DNA of 64,000 bases from Trissonchulus latispiculum (lineage: Eukaryota > Nematoda > Enoplea > Enoplida > Ironidae): assembly GCA_030248195.1 (NCBI GenBank), contig JASAND010018185.1, positions 1-64,000 on the forward strand, given 5' to 3'. The position numbers and the translations under genes are program-made. Shown in pieces: positions 44,501 through 57,092 of the stretch (the first letter of the stretch is position 1; each line of letters starts with the position of its first letter). The notes below the pieces were generated by a model. The model worked only from the letters and a program-made list of their open reading frames with translations, made no database searches and was not told the DNA's origin.

Positions 44501-47500
44501 AATTATGTCTGTTTTTAGGATTAGTTAGATAAGTGTTTACCTAAGAAATTGAATGGTTGTGTATGTGAGAATTGTACGAATGGCATTGTATATTGGTTTT
44601 TTACGACTGCATGTGCGTTGACTCGCGGAAACTCCTTCTGTTCGATGAAGGTTGTGAGCATCGCTGGAGTGATTAAGACTCAGATCATAAGCAGGAATGA
44701 AGAGTATGTGTGATTTGTATGAATGATCGCATTTCTGTGGATATGGGTGTGTTCTAGTCTAATTGTTACGTAAGTGGTTATTAGTTTAAGTGTTGTATAA
44801 CTGTTGTCTGATTGTGTTTAATTAGTTAATAGGGTTACGTAATTCAATACTAGATTACCTAAGGTCTTTGTATGTATGCTGTATGTAATGTGATTGTCCA
44901 AAGGGTTAATGATTCCTTGTGTGCGTGATACGTATGAAATACCAATATTATGCTAGGACTCCTATAGTATGCAGGAAATAGTAATAAATGATGTAGTTTT
45001 AGGTTGCAAATTTTGTATGCATATCTGGAAATCTGTGAACATGTGGTTATGTAGGAAATTTAGGTTTAGGCACAGTTTAACAAATATGCAAATGAGGATA
45101 AGGCTATAGGACCTAGAGTCACGGGGACTCCGTATTGGGTCCTCATCAGTTTAAATCAGGATATCCTCGATTCGTCCGCGTAAGCCACTCTTTGTCAAGA
45201 GTGCGGACGAATCGCAAGAAAGGAATCCACCAAATGGTCAGTCTCACTACCAAATCAATACAGACCAAGTCGTAATAAACGTAGGTTGTAATTATATTTG
45301 TTGTGTCCTTGTTTCCGATGTCGTAACACACTGTTATTGCCATTCTTAATCGAACTCGTCCTGTCTGATCCATGTTTTATTCCTAATAATGACCGCAACT
45401 GCGGTTTAACACCATTTCATATCGGTGTTCATGTGTGGTAAACAAAGCTTGTGAAACCCCATTATATAAAGGTTAGCGAGGTTGAAAGATCAACCTCGCC
45501 TTTTCGGTAATTAATGTGAAACTCACCTGTGACGATTATCGGCAAATGGCAATAATGGCTGTCAACAATCTGGTAATTTTAGTTAATACTAGGTAGTGAT
45601 TGATAATATACTTGTAATAAGCAGATTAATAATGAGTTACGTAAGTATTAGGGATAGGACACTAGAACCATCTTCTAAAAAAACGCTAAACTCACCAATT
45701 TTATGAATTTATCTAGTTTTCAATATTCAACATTTTCCAAAATGGGGAGTTGTTACCTTCCCTAGGTAGAATTTAGTAAGAACAGAAATTCTACATTAAA
45801 TTATGACGTTTCATTGAAATTGTGCGTTAACTTTCTTTTAACTCGCTAATACTCATTAAGAACAGGAAGTTGTTACCTTCCTTATTTAGGAACTGTGAAA
45901 TTAAAAGCTCTCAAGTTCAAATATTGCGTTTTCCTCAAATCTGCGTGTTAGTCAATACGTGTTGAAAATAGGAAGTTGTTACCTTCCTTGCTAGGACTTG
46001 GAAAACAAAAGTCCTAGATTCGATCACTTTAATCAAATTAATATCTCTCGAGTCGGTCTAGTGAACGGGTTCTTATCTGCTGTTAGAAGGGCCCAAAAGT
46101 GTATCAATTTCGAATAATAGATTCTAATCATACGGAAGCAGACCGTATAAAGGGAAATCAAGTTGAAATTATAGTTCCACATTGAAAGTGCAATTTCTTG
46201 CACAAGAATGCAAGAAATTGCCTCAAAAACTAACATTTTGCTCGAAATCAATTTTAAATAATGTAATCTTGCTCAAACCGTTCAGAACTTGCGTTATTCT
46301 GCGTAAGTCTCGAATTTTTGTAACAGTTTCGATTTGTGCAAGTTTATTCTGAACTCAGAAAGCCAAAACGTGAGTAATGGTTGCTGGGTTCGAATCCCGC
46401 ACCTATAACTTGTACTAATGGGTTTTAACCCATTTGATTCAGGTGCGGAAGTCCCGACTGATCCTGCCGGAATCATACTTAGAACGTCAGTATTCAGAGC
46501 CACAGTGGTATTATTCTTGGTCAGATATTTGATTTGATTGCGATAGTCAGTCCGGAGAAGGACATAATTAGTGGATCATTAGTTGGATTGGAATCAGCCG
46601 ATTAAGGTACATTGAGGATCAGAACAGACCTTTTGAGGAACGATTAAGGCAGTGACAATTTGGAAGTGCACCGGATCATTTGAGGGAACCAAAAACCAAT
46701 CACGAACTTTGTTAGCGACGTTCACACCTTGAACCTTTTTGTTTGAAAATACGGTACTCTATTATTTCTAATTGAAAATGGGTTTTATCATTCGATCTCT
46801 CTCCATGGAAATCGGGGTTGTCACCCCCGTATCTCTGGCCTAAGCCGCCTGTCTGTTAGTAGTGATTTGATATAGAAGACAAAAGAAAAGCTTAAATAAA
46901 ACAGTCTACTAACCCCATAACCGGACCAGGCTACCCCCGACCGGACCCCCCTTGTGTTTATCCCTTGGCGACCGTATAGCATCCGAAAGTGCTATTGTTA
47001 CTAGCATTTCGGGCTCACCCACAGACCGGAACCTTGTACTACTAACATCGTTAATTTAGTTAATTTAAACTGTTCAGTAGCTTGTTTCATTGATAATATA
47101 TTGTCCTTGGTAAGGAGGACGGAGGAAGAGTCATAATATAATTAATAACACGAACACAAGCATATAGGGACTGCACGATAGAGTTTAGTAATAGGTCTAA
47201 TATTTGGTTAGTTAGTTAGTTAAGAAAGGAAGGAAAGGAAGAGGAATATAACTGAACTGAGTCTAGTAATCGGAACCTTGTCCCTAACAACAATTAATAA
47301 CTTGGGTAATTTAGATACTGGCAACTCTGGCAAGCTATCTTTGTTTTGTCTAACTGTTCATATAGTATACCATTTGTAACTCATAATTTGTCTTTCTCCT
47401 TATACGCATTGTAATAATTACTCTTGTAGTTTGTTGTCATAATTCCCGCTGTTAACATCATAATTATCATTATTAAACTGTTGTATCCTAATACAGCATC

Positions 47501-47875
47501 CATTTACTAGGACATAAGGTTCAAATCTGGATTTGGAGTCACAGCCCTTGCACAAGTAAGTGTTTAAATTAAACCCTTGGTCCCGACAAAGACATCGCCA
47601 TCATCATTCCTGAATCTTGATTTGGCAATCAAGATCTGCTCAATCAGTGTTCTTTGATACAGACCTGATTCACCCTATCCAGAAACGGCAAGTGTCGACC
47701 CCGCTTGCCTTTGGTATCCATTGAACCCCTGTCTTCATCAAACGAACTCACACCTAGACCCCGTCCAGGTTGACCGCAAGGAATCTTTGGTTCTGGACAA
47801 ATCACCTTCCGAAGATCCTGTGCCTAAGTTTATCCTCACCGATAAACGCGTCAGCCTTCCGTGTACTCGAAGTGG
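41560..47875 (+). mobile_element. Hairpin-rich non-coding repeat, copy A
   Basis: The copy aligns end to end with copy C (offset about 16.3 kb falling to 16.1 kb) and, in reverse, with copy B. AGAGTTGCCAGTAT at 41745 and its inverse near 47322 frame the central part; matching 'aaggtt'/'aacctt' blocks lie just inside. There is no ORF above 100 codons. More than 25 short perfect hairpins are visible. Examples: GTCTGGGAGG/CCTCCCAGAC (42512-42538), AAGCTTCTAGAA/TTCTAGAAGCTT (43025-43060), CTTTTCTGGCC-TTCG-GGCCAGAAAAG (43286-43311), GCCGGCAACT/AGTTGCCGGC (44023-44045), AGTAATGATTGC/GCAATCATTACT (44292-44318), GCGAGGTTGA/TCAACCTCGC (45476-45499). A tRNA T-arm-like GGGTTCGAATCCC is at 46388-46400. 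Near the 3' end ACAA|GTAAGTG (about 47548) is a donor-like site. Confidence 0.85.
43390..43620 (+). repeat. Tandem T-rich units with GGCC-N3-GGCC mini-hairpins (copy A)
   Basis: Five to six units of about 40 bp alternate T-rich spacer with GGCCTTAGGGCC, GGCCTTGGGCC, GGCCAATGGGCC and GGGCCTGAGGCC. Copy C has the same at 59690-59885; copy B keeps two to three at 53700-53790. Confidence 0.75.
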
Positions 47876-49284
47876 TTGATATCCCAAGAGTCAGTAGTCG
47901 TGACAGACTGCAACGGAATTTTGGAATCCCAATCCTACCCACTTCATTACACTTTCCTTTGATCCCCAGATTTTAATCGGCTGTACCGGACGAAGCATAC
48001 ATTTTCAGAAGTTGGTGCAATGATAAACAAGCGTCTATTCTCGCCGGCAAAATTGAAAAACTTGAATTTCAAAATTTTTAAAATATTAAGATTTTTGTAG
48101 TCAGGAAGCCTCCAGCACTCTACCCTTTATATATATTTCAACAAAATAACTTGAGCTGTTAACTATTTGTGGAATGGGAGTTATTGCAGAAAAGATCCAC
48201 AACAAATTCGTGCCTTTATAAATTATCGTAAACAAAAACATCTTACTTTATTCAAGCAGGTATTAGAACCACTTAGTTCCACATTTCACGTTGGAAAGAA
48301 AACAGTAATAGTCTGTTAAATTCATTTAATGTAACTTTTTCCAGTGTCTGACGTTTTGACCTTGTCCAACTGCTACGGTCAATAGTATATAATTCGTAGC
48401 CTTTGCACACAGGCGTAATTATCATGTGAAATATCGTATAGTAAAATATCCTGCTGTGGCTAGCTCATAGTCGGCACAATGACATAGCTAGTGCATTGTC
48501 CGGACAGACTAGTACTCTGTCTGCGCTAGCTCTTTGTCCGTGACATACTCAGGCATAAAACATATCTGCAAAATTTGGTCAAGTTTATTTGAAGCAGTAA
48601 CGAGAAAATCAAAAACAAAGATTTTGTAACTTTCATGGTTTGCTTTGGTTTTGGGATTTTACGAAGGTTTCAACCAGCTGAATAGTGTTTTCTGTTAAAT
48701 GAAACACATGATGAACACAATGACTACCTCTAAAAATTAATAGACTTAATCTTTGGATGATAAGCTGCTTTTCCTTTGCATTGAGTGTGCAAGCGGTCAA
48801 CGTAACTCAGCCATATGGCCGGGGCGCGCAGTAAGGGCGTTAGGGCGCCTGTAGAGTCCGCTAGGGCGCCTGAATATTTTCTCTATAATAAAGTGTTATT
48901 ATGAATAAGGTGCTGTTGAAAGTGTTGTTATAAAGGAATTATTAGGAAACAACGTGTTTAAAGGCTTTAAATCAATATCTTTATGGCAATACGGACATGC
49001 ACCCCACCCAACCCGGACAAGGCATAAGCCCTTACACGGACACTAACCGATTTTCAACGTCCGCAATTGTTCGAAGTCCGCAATCTAAAACTTTACAGAT
49101 TTCAAAATTTTAATTTACATACAATTAAATTTTTAAAAAGTTGCAAGGGAGAACAAAACTGAGTCATTTACGCATATTTGTTTCCCAATTTAGAAACGGA
49201 AATAATATATATGTAATGAAGTTGCTAGGATCCGGAGTCAAAAATCGCTCTGCTCTCCGGTCTAGTGTCAGAAGTCGCTCTGCA
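47876..49284. other. Spacer between repeat copies A and B
   Basis: No gene. Short inverted repeats occur near 48475-48540 (CACAATG/CATTGT, CAGAC/GTCTG) and a repeated 'tagggcgcctg' near 48835-48875. It may contain the decayed 3' end of copy A or unrelated elements. Confidence 0.35.
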
Positions 49285-52200
49285 CTTGATTACACGGAAG
49301 GTCAGCACGTCCACTTATCGAAGTAGACTTAGGCACCGGATCTCCGAAAGGTGGTGTTCCAAAATCAGAGATTCCCTGCAGCTAACCTTTGTAGGGGTCT
49401 TCCTTGTGAGTTCGTTTAGTGCACTGGATTCCAGCTGATCAGCAAGAGGGGTCAGCACTTGCTTTGACTTGATCGCTGGATTGACGATGAGTCTTTCGAT
49501 TCCTGACCAGAACTTACCTTGAGTAGTCCTGATCCGTCCGAACCTTGGGCTGTGAGTTCTTTGAGTGGCTATCGAGCCTGGCTTTCAGAGACAATCGCGC
49601 CTCTCTGTTCAACTCTGAGACACTAAGTCTGACACACCAATTATTTATTACAATTCGTACAATTATGATGGGTACACCTTTTAAACAGACTGGCAAGTTA
49701 CAATACAACAACAAGTGTTACTACTAGGGGTCGTTACAAGCTATGCCAAAACAACAGATACAAACTACAGGTCCGTACAGTGTTCAATTTACTGTACCAG
49801 AGTTGCCAGTTACCGTCTTTAGTTTATTATTAATATTATCCTAATTTAGGATAATATTACCCAATTTGTGTATAGTTTAGGGACAAGGTTCGGTGGTACC
49901 TCTTCTTCTTCCTTTTCTCAAACTCTATCTTTACTACCTAATTATTACACTGTCTCCAACACTCTGCTAACTAACTACCTATATGCTTTCTCGTGCGCCT
50001 ATATGCTTGTGCTGTGCGACTCTTTATTCGTCCTTACAAAACGGACTATCAAACTACAAATCAGTAAACTACAAACAAACAATTATTAACTGAAATAAAC
50101 CTGGGGTCGGTCTATGGGTGAGTCCCCGAATGTTGGACACTGCTTTCCCGAAGGTCCGCTCCAACACCTAGACAGGGTTACTGTACGGAAATGTCTTTTT
50201 TGTGGAAATAGAGAAAATGGGGAGTTTTCCTGGTTCTGCCTTACTTATTCCTGGTTAACGAAAATTAAACAACTACAAAGTTCAACGAATCTACGGCTTC
50301 TTCTTCTTCACTGACGGGGGTTTGGCGGTTAGGCCAGAGACATGGGAGAAACGCCTCCCGACATAAAATTGATGGCGAAAACGGTTGAATTCATGATGTG
50401 ATTGAAAAGAGAGATAGTGTTTTAGTCCTTTTTCCAAGAATCAGATTTTAGCCTTTTGGCGGTTTCAGGTTTAGCCTTCCACTTTGATCAGGCAGTGCTA
50501 CGCTCGCTGTCTCTGTCTTAATCCACTACTCGGCAATACAGGCCGTCTATGTACCTTCCAAAATGACTGATCCCGATTATCTGACTGACTGACTGATACA
50601 ACTGATCGGGACTTCTGCGGTCCAATAAATGAGCAACTGACTACGACTATCTGTCGAGAGACACACGACTAATGATCCACGGGCAGTTCAGATTCGGATA
50701 GAGCAGCGTAGCTTCGTCTCCGCACCTGAATCATATGGGTTAAAGCCCATTAGTACAAGATTATGGTGCGGGAATCGAACCCAGCAACCATTACTCGTTC
50801 CTTTGCTTTTCAGGCCCAAAATGTGCATTTTGGGCCCCATTTGAACTTGTGAATTAAAGAATTGACTGAAAATCGTTGGCTATTGCCTCTTTGACAATGT
50901 TAACCGTTTCTGGTGACTTCTTGTCACCAAATGGTCCTTTCTGGCCATTGCTAGAGTGTACTTTCAGAATTTTGGTTAAACTTGCCGTGATTTCTGGTTT
51001 GGATGAAATGATTCGTAAGGTTTCCACCTTTGGCCCGGCTGGGCCTAACTGAACTTGTAGCTAGACGAGATGTTCTTTAAAAATGTACGAAAAGTGCGCT
51101 CTTTGCGACCCATATTCAGACTTCGTTTGCTTTGTCCTTTCCTTGCACAGACCGGCCTTCTAGGGCCATTTTGAAGTGAAATGCACTAATTCTGATTTCG
51201 CACAATCTTCAGAGCAAACAATAATACTGACCAATGTTAACGTGTTTTGACCTGTGTCAGGCCTGATTTTGTTGATTTGTCACGGGAAATGGGTTCATTT
51301 CCCGTGACCAATAGATTAGGTCAATTATATGCTTACGAAACTGGACATTCGCAGTGCATTTCTGATATTGGAAGATGGTCAATTACTAAATACTTATATT
51401 AATGGCCTTAACTAATGCCTACCTACTTACTTATGCTAACTAACTAAAGCCTATGTGATATTAAAGTTAACTTAAAACTACCTGGTGATTTAATGTGAAA
51501 TCCCTATTAATTATTTATTTGCCGGTTTGGGAGTGAACTAATTAACTTAAATTAAAACTAACTAGTTGATTTTGAGTGAGTTTTTGCATGTAATTAATTT
51601 TCGTCAGTTTAAGCAAAAATGCAAAAACTCACTCACTCACTGTCTCAGCAGCCATTCTACGCAGTCCCTACTTACCGACCTACCGACCTAGCCGAACTAA
51701 ATAACTAACTACTTTCCACATAACTACCTAAGAAGCTCGGGGAACCGTACCGAACCGCTATTCGATCCGGCGCTGGCAACCCTGGCAGCCAGCCGAGTGA
51801 TAGACGCGCAATCTACCACCCTTTCACTTGAGCTTGTTTAAATTTGTGCAAAACTTTCATATAATTCAGAGGAATTTCGAAGAACACGAATTTGAGTAAA
51901 AGTTATATATTCTTGTAGGGCTTGAAAAACTGAACATTTTTTGTGCTTACAGCACCAAAAAATGTTAAGTAATTAGTGAGAAAAACATAATTAAAGTTTG
52001 CTTCCACATATGCATAATTTGCACATATAATGTACTAATTGAACTGCACACGTGCTGGGTTGCTAAATTGCTTTCTTATATAGGCTAGCTTGAACTTGTT
52101 CTAATTGTAACCCGTGTAGCTCAATGGATGAGCACTGGACTGACTAATCCAGAGAATCTGAGTTCGAATCTCAGCACGGGTCTACTTCTTTTCTTTTAGG

Positions 52201-55200
52201 TTGGCTCATCTTTTGGCCTTTGACATGGGAAGTTAAATGCTTACGGTAACGACCGTGAGCCCATGATAATTTTAGGCCAAGACCCTGAATACCCCTATCC
52301 TAACTAGACCTAACTATACTGATCAGTTGTTTCCCAATTATTAAGAACTCCAGTTAATTAGTACAACAGGACTGCAAAAGTTTTCTTACCTAGAACTAAC
52401 TAAACTACGAGTCCGCTAATCGGATATCTAACACACAAAACTAGACTTTTGGATTAATTTCGCAGTAATTTAAATCATTCTGTCATAGTCCTGATTCGGC
52501 TATTTCTGGATTCCATGAATGCGGCTCATCCATCCCCTAATCGCAGGACAACCTACATGGATGACCGGAAATCCAACAGAATGGGCAGACCTAATTCGGG
52601 GTCCCCGTGACCCTAGGCTGCAAAACCTGCTCAAATCGCCGAAGATACCCACATTTCTATGCCAATTTCATACGATTTTCACCCCAAAATTAGCACTTTC
52701 ACAGCGATTACACATCCAACCAATAACTATTACTGAATTTTAATTTATCTATGTTTTGGGCCCAAATTGCTAGTCAATTTGGCCCCATTTTTCCTGCCTA
52801 ATATCTGAGCATTTTACTCATTCATTCTGGCAGTCCCAATACCCTTATCAGACAAAGGGGGTTTACATGGTATGCCCTCACTCACACTCACAATCACACA
52901 CCTTTGGCTCATACTTCACACTCTACAAAAGGGGCTAACCTTGGAACCTCCCACTCCAGGAGGGGTTTACCCAAGGAGCCACTTACGTAAATTTGGGGGG
53001 TCTCATTCACACTACAAATTACTACAATATTTACACATACGATTATATGAACACAATACATCCTAACTACTCCTTAACAAGACCTACCTACTTATAGTAT
53101 GCATATTTTTGCCCTAATTCTAAAGTAAATTTGATTTACATCTTCCAGTATTTTACTTTAAACTTTGGAACTTTATAAATTTTGTTAAAAGAAAATTTTT
53201 GTTGGATTTTTGAAACTTTGGCAGTTTAAGGAAAGCTGAACGAGTAATAATTGCTTAGGCAATTATTACTAAAAAACAGATTACAGACACATTTCCGCTA
53301 AGGACAGCTTCTCGTTAATTAAATTAACAGCGGGGAAGTCGGCCATTCCCCTCAGAATAACTTGATAATTAATAATTAGAAAATAGTTCTGAGTTTTAAT
53401 TCCTACTGATTTTTTAGGTAAGCCGACCTACACAAGACAGGACAACAATTCAGAAACACAGACAATAATGTTAACTTCAGTAGCGCCTATTTTGCGATTA
53501 CGGCCGGCAATTCCTAATTGCCGGCTGTGGGGAGAAACAATCCTTAAATTAGCTCAGTTCTGAATATGAGGTCGTAACCAAGGGACCTCCTATCTCAACT
53601 CAGGGGTGGGTCTCCACTCAGAATCCCAATTCCGTTACAAACTCCAACAAGAATGATTACACACAAAAATGTTTTGGGCGTACGCCCCTACAGAAACTGA
53701 GGCCATTCAGGCCGTGGCTTGGTTGACAAACATTATTTTAATTAAGGCCCGAAGGCCACAAAAAGTAAATTTTTAGGCCAAGAGGGCCTTTGAAAAAACC
53801 CTAAAGATGCGTTCCTGGTGTGTAGTTTCTGGCCGAGCATAGTGCGCTCATTTGGCCCTCATCGTGTGGTGTTCGTCGTGTAAGCTCAGTTCATCCCTTC
53901 TGACCAGTGTGGGTCAGAAGGGGCCCCTAACTCGAGTCCTAACCGGGGAAAGCACGTCTTTTATTCCCGGCCAAAACGCTGGCACAACGGGAAGACGTGC
54001 TAATAATGGGGGGGGGAGAAACCGACCGCTCTCGGCCGAGACTTAGACGAACACTGGTGAAAATTTGAAATTTTCCAGTGAGCTGACAGGAGTCTGACAG
54101 CTCACTGGTGTTTGCTTTTCGGGCGGAATTTCTTTGATTTTATTGGAGTTTCCAGAACTTTCTGGAAGCTCCCTATCTTAATACATGTGCCAGACATGGG
54201 CTGGCGAGGCGGCTGGTCCGTTGGAGGGGAAATTAACGAGAGAAAGAAATTATGACCCTCCAACTGACCCCTTTTTGATGGATTTCCCAAGCTGAATTTT
54301 GGGAAACTTTGCAGACTTTTTGGTTACCACGTAAAGGTTTAAGGACTTTAGAATTTAAGTTACGAAAATTAAAAAAAGAAGTTATACAAAATGAAGGCCT
54401 CTCGGGGCCGATTATGAGAAAATAAATATTAAGTGCCACTTTGGCCGTGTTATTTAGTAAACTTTATATGTATTATTTTCCGGGCGCTTCCTTGTCTCCA
54501 AGCCCCTTTCTCTCCTTTTGGGCGTGACCTTTCGGCCACAGACAAGGGAAGCCGCCCGTTAATCCTAGCAACAATTGTTCTTCCTCGCCAAGACTCTATG
54601 TATCACTGCAAAAGAAGCGGAAGGGCAATTGTTGCGTAAAAAATATGCATACTAACAACTACGCAATTTTCGACAAGATAGAAACTAAATATTATTATTC
54701 TACGTAACTACCTAAGACTACTAATTTATGTTTTATTTTAAATTATTTGGGAGGGAGTTAAGCCCCCTCCGAACGTATTACTACACTATAAGGTGTGTGT
54801 TAAGTCCTTCTCTGCTAGGCAAGTCTCTGCTGGGAGAGAGCCAACAGAGGCTCAAGGGAATGAATGAAAACATGAATGGGCGTAACCACACACAACTGTT
54901 ACGCATTATTGTAAGGTCACCTAAGGCCAATATTACAAAATTAAAATGTAACTAATCAAAACTTCTTTTACTTATAACTTTCGCAATATTGGGAGTTAGG
55001 TGACCCGGTTTGGAGTTTTGGAATCAGCAGAGAATTGCCTTTCAGATAAACCCAACTTGTATTTTGACCAAAAATTTGACAAATTAACTAATGATCGCCT
55101 AACTAATGCAAATTATGCCTAATTAACACCTATGAACACCAATTAACATTATTCCATGCTACTAATGGACAAATTATGACCTTATTTTGACCCATCTTCC

Positions 55201-55700
55201 AATATTTGCACTTGTAAACTGCGTAAAACGTTTTAAACTCGAAGTTTCTTGTTGGATTGTCGGTTATTCAACAATTTCTTTCTTTGGATTCGTTTTCCTC
55301 GATAATTTTCAGCTATTTTAATCAGTTTTTAATTGACTTCTTGACAATGTGAGGCCTTATTCGTGGCCTGGGAAGAGTAACGACTCCTCCATCATACAGG
55401 AAAACCATGTTGGGGCCTATTACTGACCCGGGAAGGGTAACGACCCCTCCATTATTGACTGGTAGCCTACCGAAACTTCCTTAGACTACATTCCACTGAG
55501 GTTCCATTCCATTTTCGTGTCATTTGCGTGAGAGTAATGCTACTTCTAGTCTTATTCTTCCTACCTACACTAGAACCTATGTCCCTGATGATGAGTTTCT
55601 GGGGGGTTTCACACTGACTGGCAACTCTGGTAATTACATGACAATTACTTTATACCTTGGACGTTTCATAGTTCACATCAAGATTTCACAGGCACGCCAC
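49285..55700 (-). mobile_element. Hairpin-rich non-coding repeat, copy B (inverted)
   Basis: Read on the minus strand this is collinear with copy A from the TIR-like 'ggcaactctgg' (55618) to 'gaccttccgtgta' (49290-49305). Homologous hairpins differ in sequence but stay paired: GCCGGCAATT/AATTGCCGGC (53503-53525), AGTAATAATTGC/GCAATTATTACT (53243-53270), CCCTTCTGACC/GGTCAGAAGGG (53895-53922), CCAGTGAGCTG/CAGCTCACTGG (54075-54108). Copy-specific hairpins include a 27-bp palindrome around 49845, GGCCCAAAAT/ATTTTGGGCC near 50812 and GTCACGGGAAAT/ATTTCCCGTGAC near 51280. A tRNA-like gene lies at 52110-52181. No long ORF. Confidence 0.85.
52110..52181 (+). tRNA. tRNA-like gene with 8-nt anticodon loop
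   Basis: All four stems pair perfectly: acceptor ACCCGTG/CACGGGT, D stem GCTC/GAGC, anticodon stem CTGGA/TCCAG, T stem CTGAG/CTCAG with loop TTCGAAT. A box TAGCTCAATGG and B box fit Pol III promoters. The anticodon loop CTGACTAA has eight nucleotides instead of seven, so identity is unclear (GAC or a four-base GACT). It sits inside repeat copy B; no counterpart is seen in A or C. It could be a tRNA-derived insertion, a pseudogene or an unusual tRNA. Confidence 0.45.
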
Positions 55701-55852
55701 TCATCAAAAAATCGCAATCTACGACAAACTGAGCTCTTCTTGGTCATTTTTAAGTTTTATTTTGCCTTTTCCATTACAAATGCCTTACGTTGTTGCTGGA
55801 TTTATGAGGGACTGCCTAAACCGAACTATATAATTTTTCCAGCATGTACATC

Positions 55853-56142
55853 TGTAAGGGAAGCAGGCATAGGAAAGATTGATAAGCCTGCAATGGGAGT
55901 TCAGCTGATGGCCCTGTGGTGTAGTTGGTTAGCATGTCTGCTCCGGAGTCAGAAGGGCCGTGGTTCGAAACCCGGCTGGGCCAATTCTTTATTTTCAATG
56001 GTGAGTGAAAAGCTGAACCTCCCTCTTTCCTTCTCTCTTCTAGGTCCTGGTTTCGTGGGTACAAGGGTGCCTGACGCCTCTCAGTCGGGCTTGTCCTTGG
56101 TTTCTTCCTGGTCCACCAGCCCTTGTGGAAGCGCTACATGTG
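55853..56142 (+). repeat. Arg-tRNA-like SINE, copy 1
   Basis: A tRNA-like head (GGCCCTGTGGTGTAGTTGG, anticodon-arm region TCTGCTCCGGAGTCAGA, T arm GTGGTTCGAAACCCGGC, then GGGCC) is preceded by 'tgtaagggaagcaggcatagg' and followed by a body ending 'aagcgctaca'. Loop position suggests CCG (Arg) with one stem mismatch. An open frame runs through it but is not a gene. A further tRNA-like B box (CTCGGTTCGATTCTGAG) lies between this and the next copy near 56288. Confidence 0.8.
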
Positions 56143-56348
56143 TCGAGGCTGCCCCAGGACCCGGATTGGACCCCTGTCTCCGGTCCCCCTGTAGTTGCTT
56201 CTGGTTGGTGGGATCTAAAGGGGTCTGGAACGTGTGTCGGGGGAGCACGGATCCATTGGGCTCAGAATGCCCTGCGCTGGATACGCTCTCGGTTCGATTC
56301 TGAGTTGAGTAAGCCGCGGGACGCGTCTTAATTGAAACCCGAGGGAAA

Positions 56349-56640
56349 TGTAAGGGAAGTAGGCATAGGAAAATTGATAAGCCTGCAATGGGAGTTCAGC
56401 TGATGGCCCTATGGTTTAGTTGGTTAGCATGTCTGCTCCGGAGTCATAAGGGCCATGGTTCGAACCCCGGCTGGGCCAATTCTTTACTTTCAATAGTGAG
56501 TGAAAAGCTGAACCTCCCTCTTTCCTTCTCTCTTCTAGGTCCTGGTTTCGTGGGTACAAAGGTGCTTGACGCCTCCCGTTCGGGCTTGTCCTTGGTTTCT
56601 TCTTGGTCCACCAGCCCTGGTAGAAGCGCTACACATCTGC
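56349..56640 (+). repeat. Arg-tRNA-like SINE, copy 2
   Basis: Nearly identical to the preceding copy, from 'tgtaagggaagtaggcatagg' through the tRNA-like head to 'gtagaagcgctacac'. Same orientation, about 496 bp downstream. Together with the reversed copy at 26705-26885 this shows an active or recently active SINE family. Confidence 0.85.
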
Positions 56641-56976
56641 TCATTAGTTGTGTATATAAACTAAATAACATGCATATAAAAGCTTAAATTGCTATTTCAT
56701 AATATTATTACCCAAAGTATACGAAAGTACTAACTGTAACCACCTGCGGCTAGCGTCTGTTTAAACTGACACTAGCAATATTGCTGTAGCTCCAGAATCA
56801 CGTACCCGAGAGAAAGTTGCTTCAATGCATCTGAGAACTAACACATAACTGCATATTTTAAACATTAAAAATATCTGATACCTATTAATTTTTTATAAGT
56901 TTTGCTTTGATGAACCAAACCAACCACATTCTATTATGAAGACCAATATATAGAGCGAAGTTATAGGCTGGAGCGC

Positions 56977-56978
<2 letters not shown>

Positions 56979-57027
<49 letters not shown>

Positions 57028-57052
57028 TATATATATATACATATATATATAT

Positions 57053-57092
<40 letters not shown>

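Noticed and set aside
49285..55700. Protein genes inside the hairpin-rich repeat
   Set aside because: Frames are short, differ between the three copies and are not conserved, apart from the short 3' block noted separately.
55524..56303. 259-codon open frame
   Set aside because: It runs from the end of repeat copy B through a SINE; the frame has no domain and is explained by repeats.
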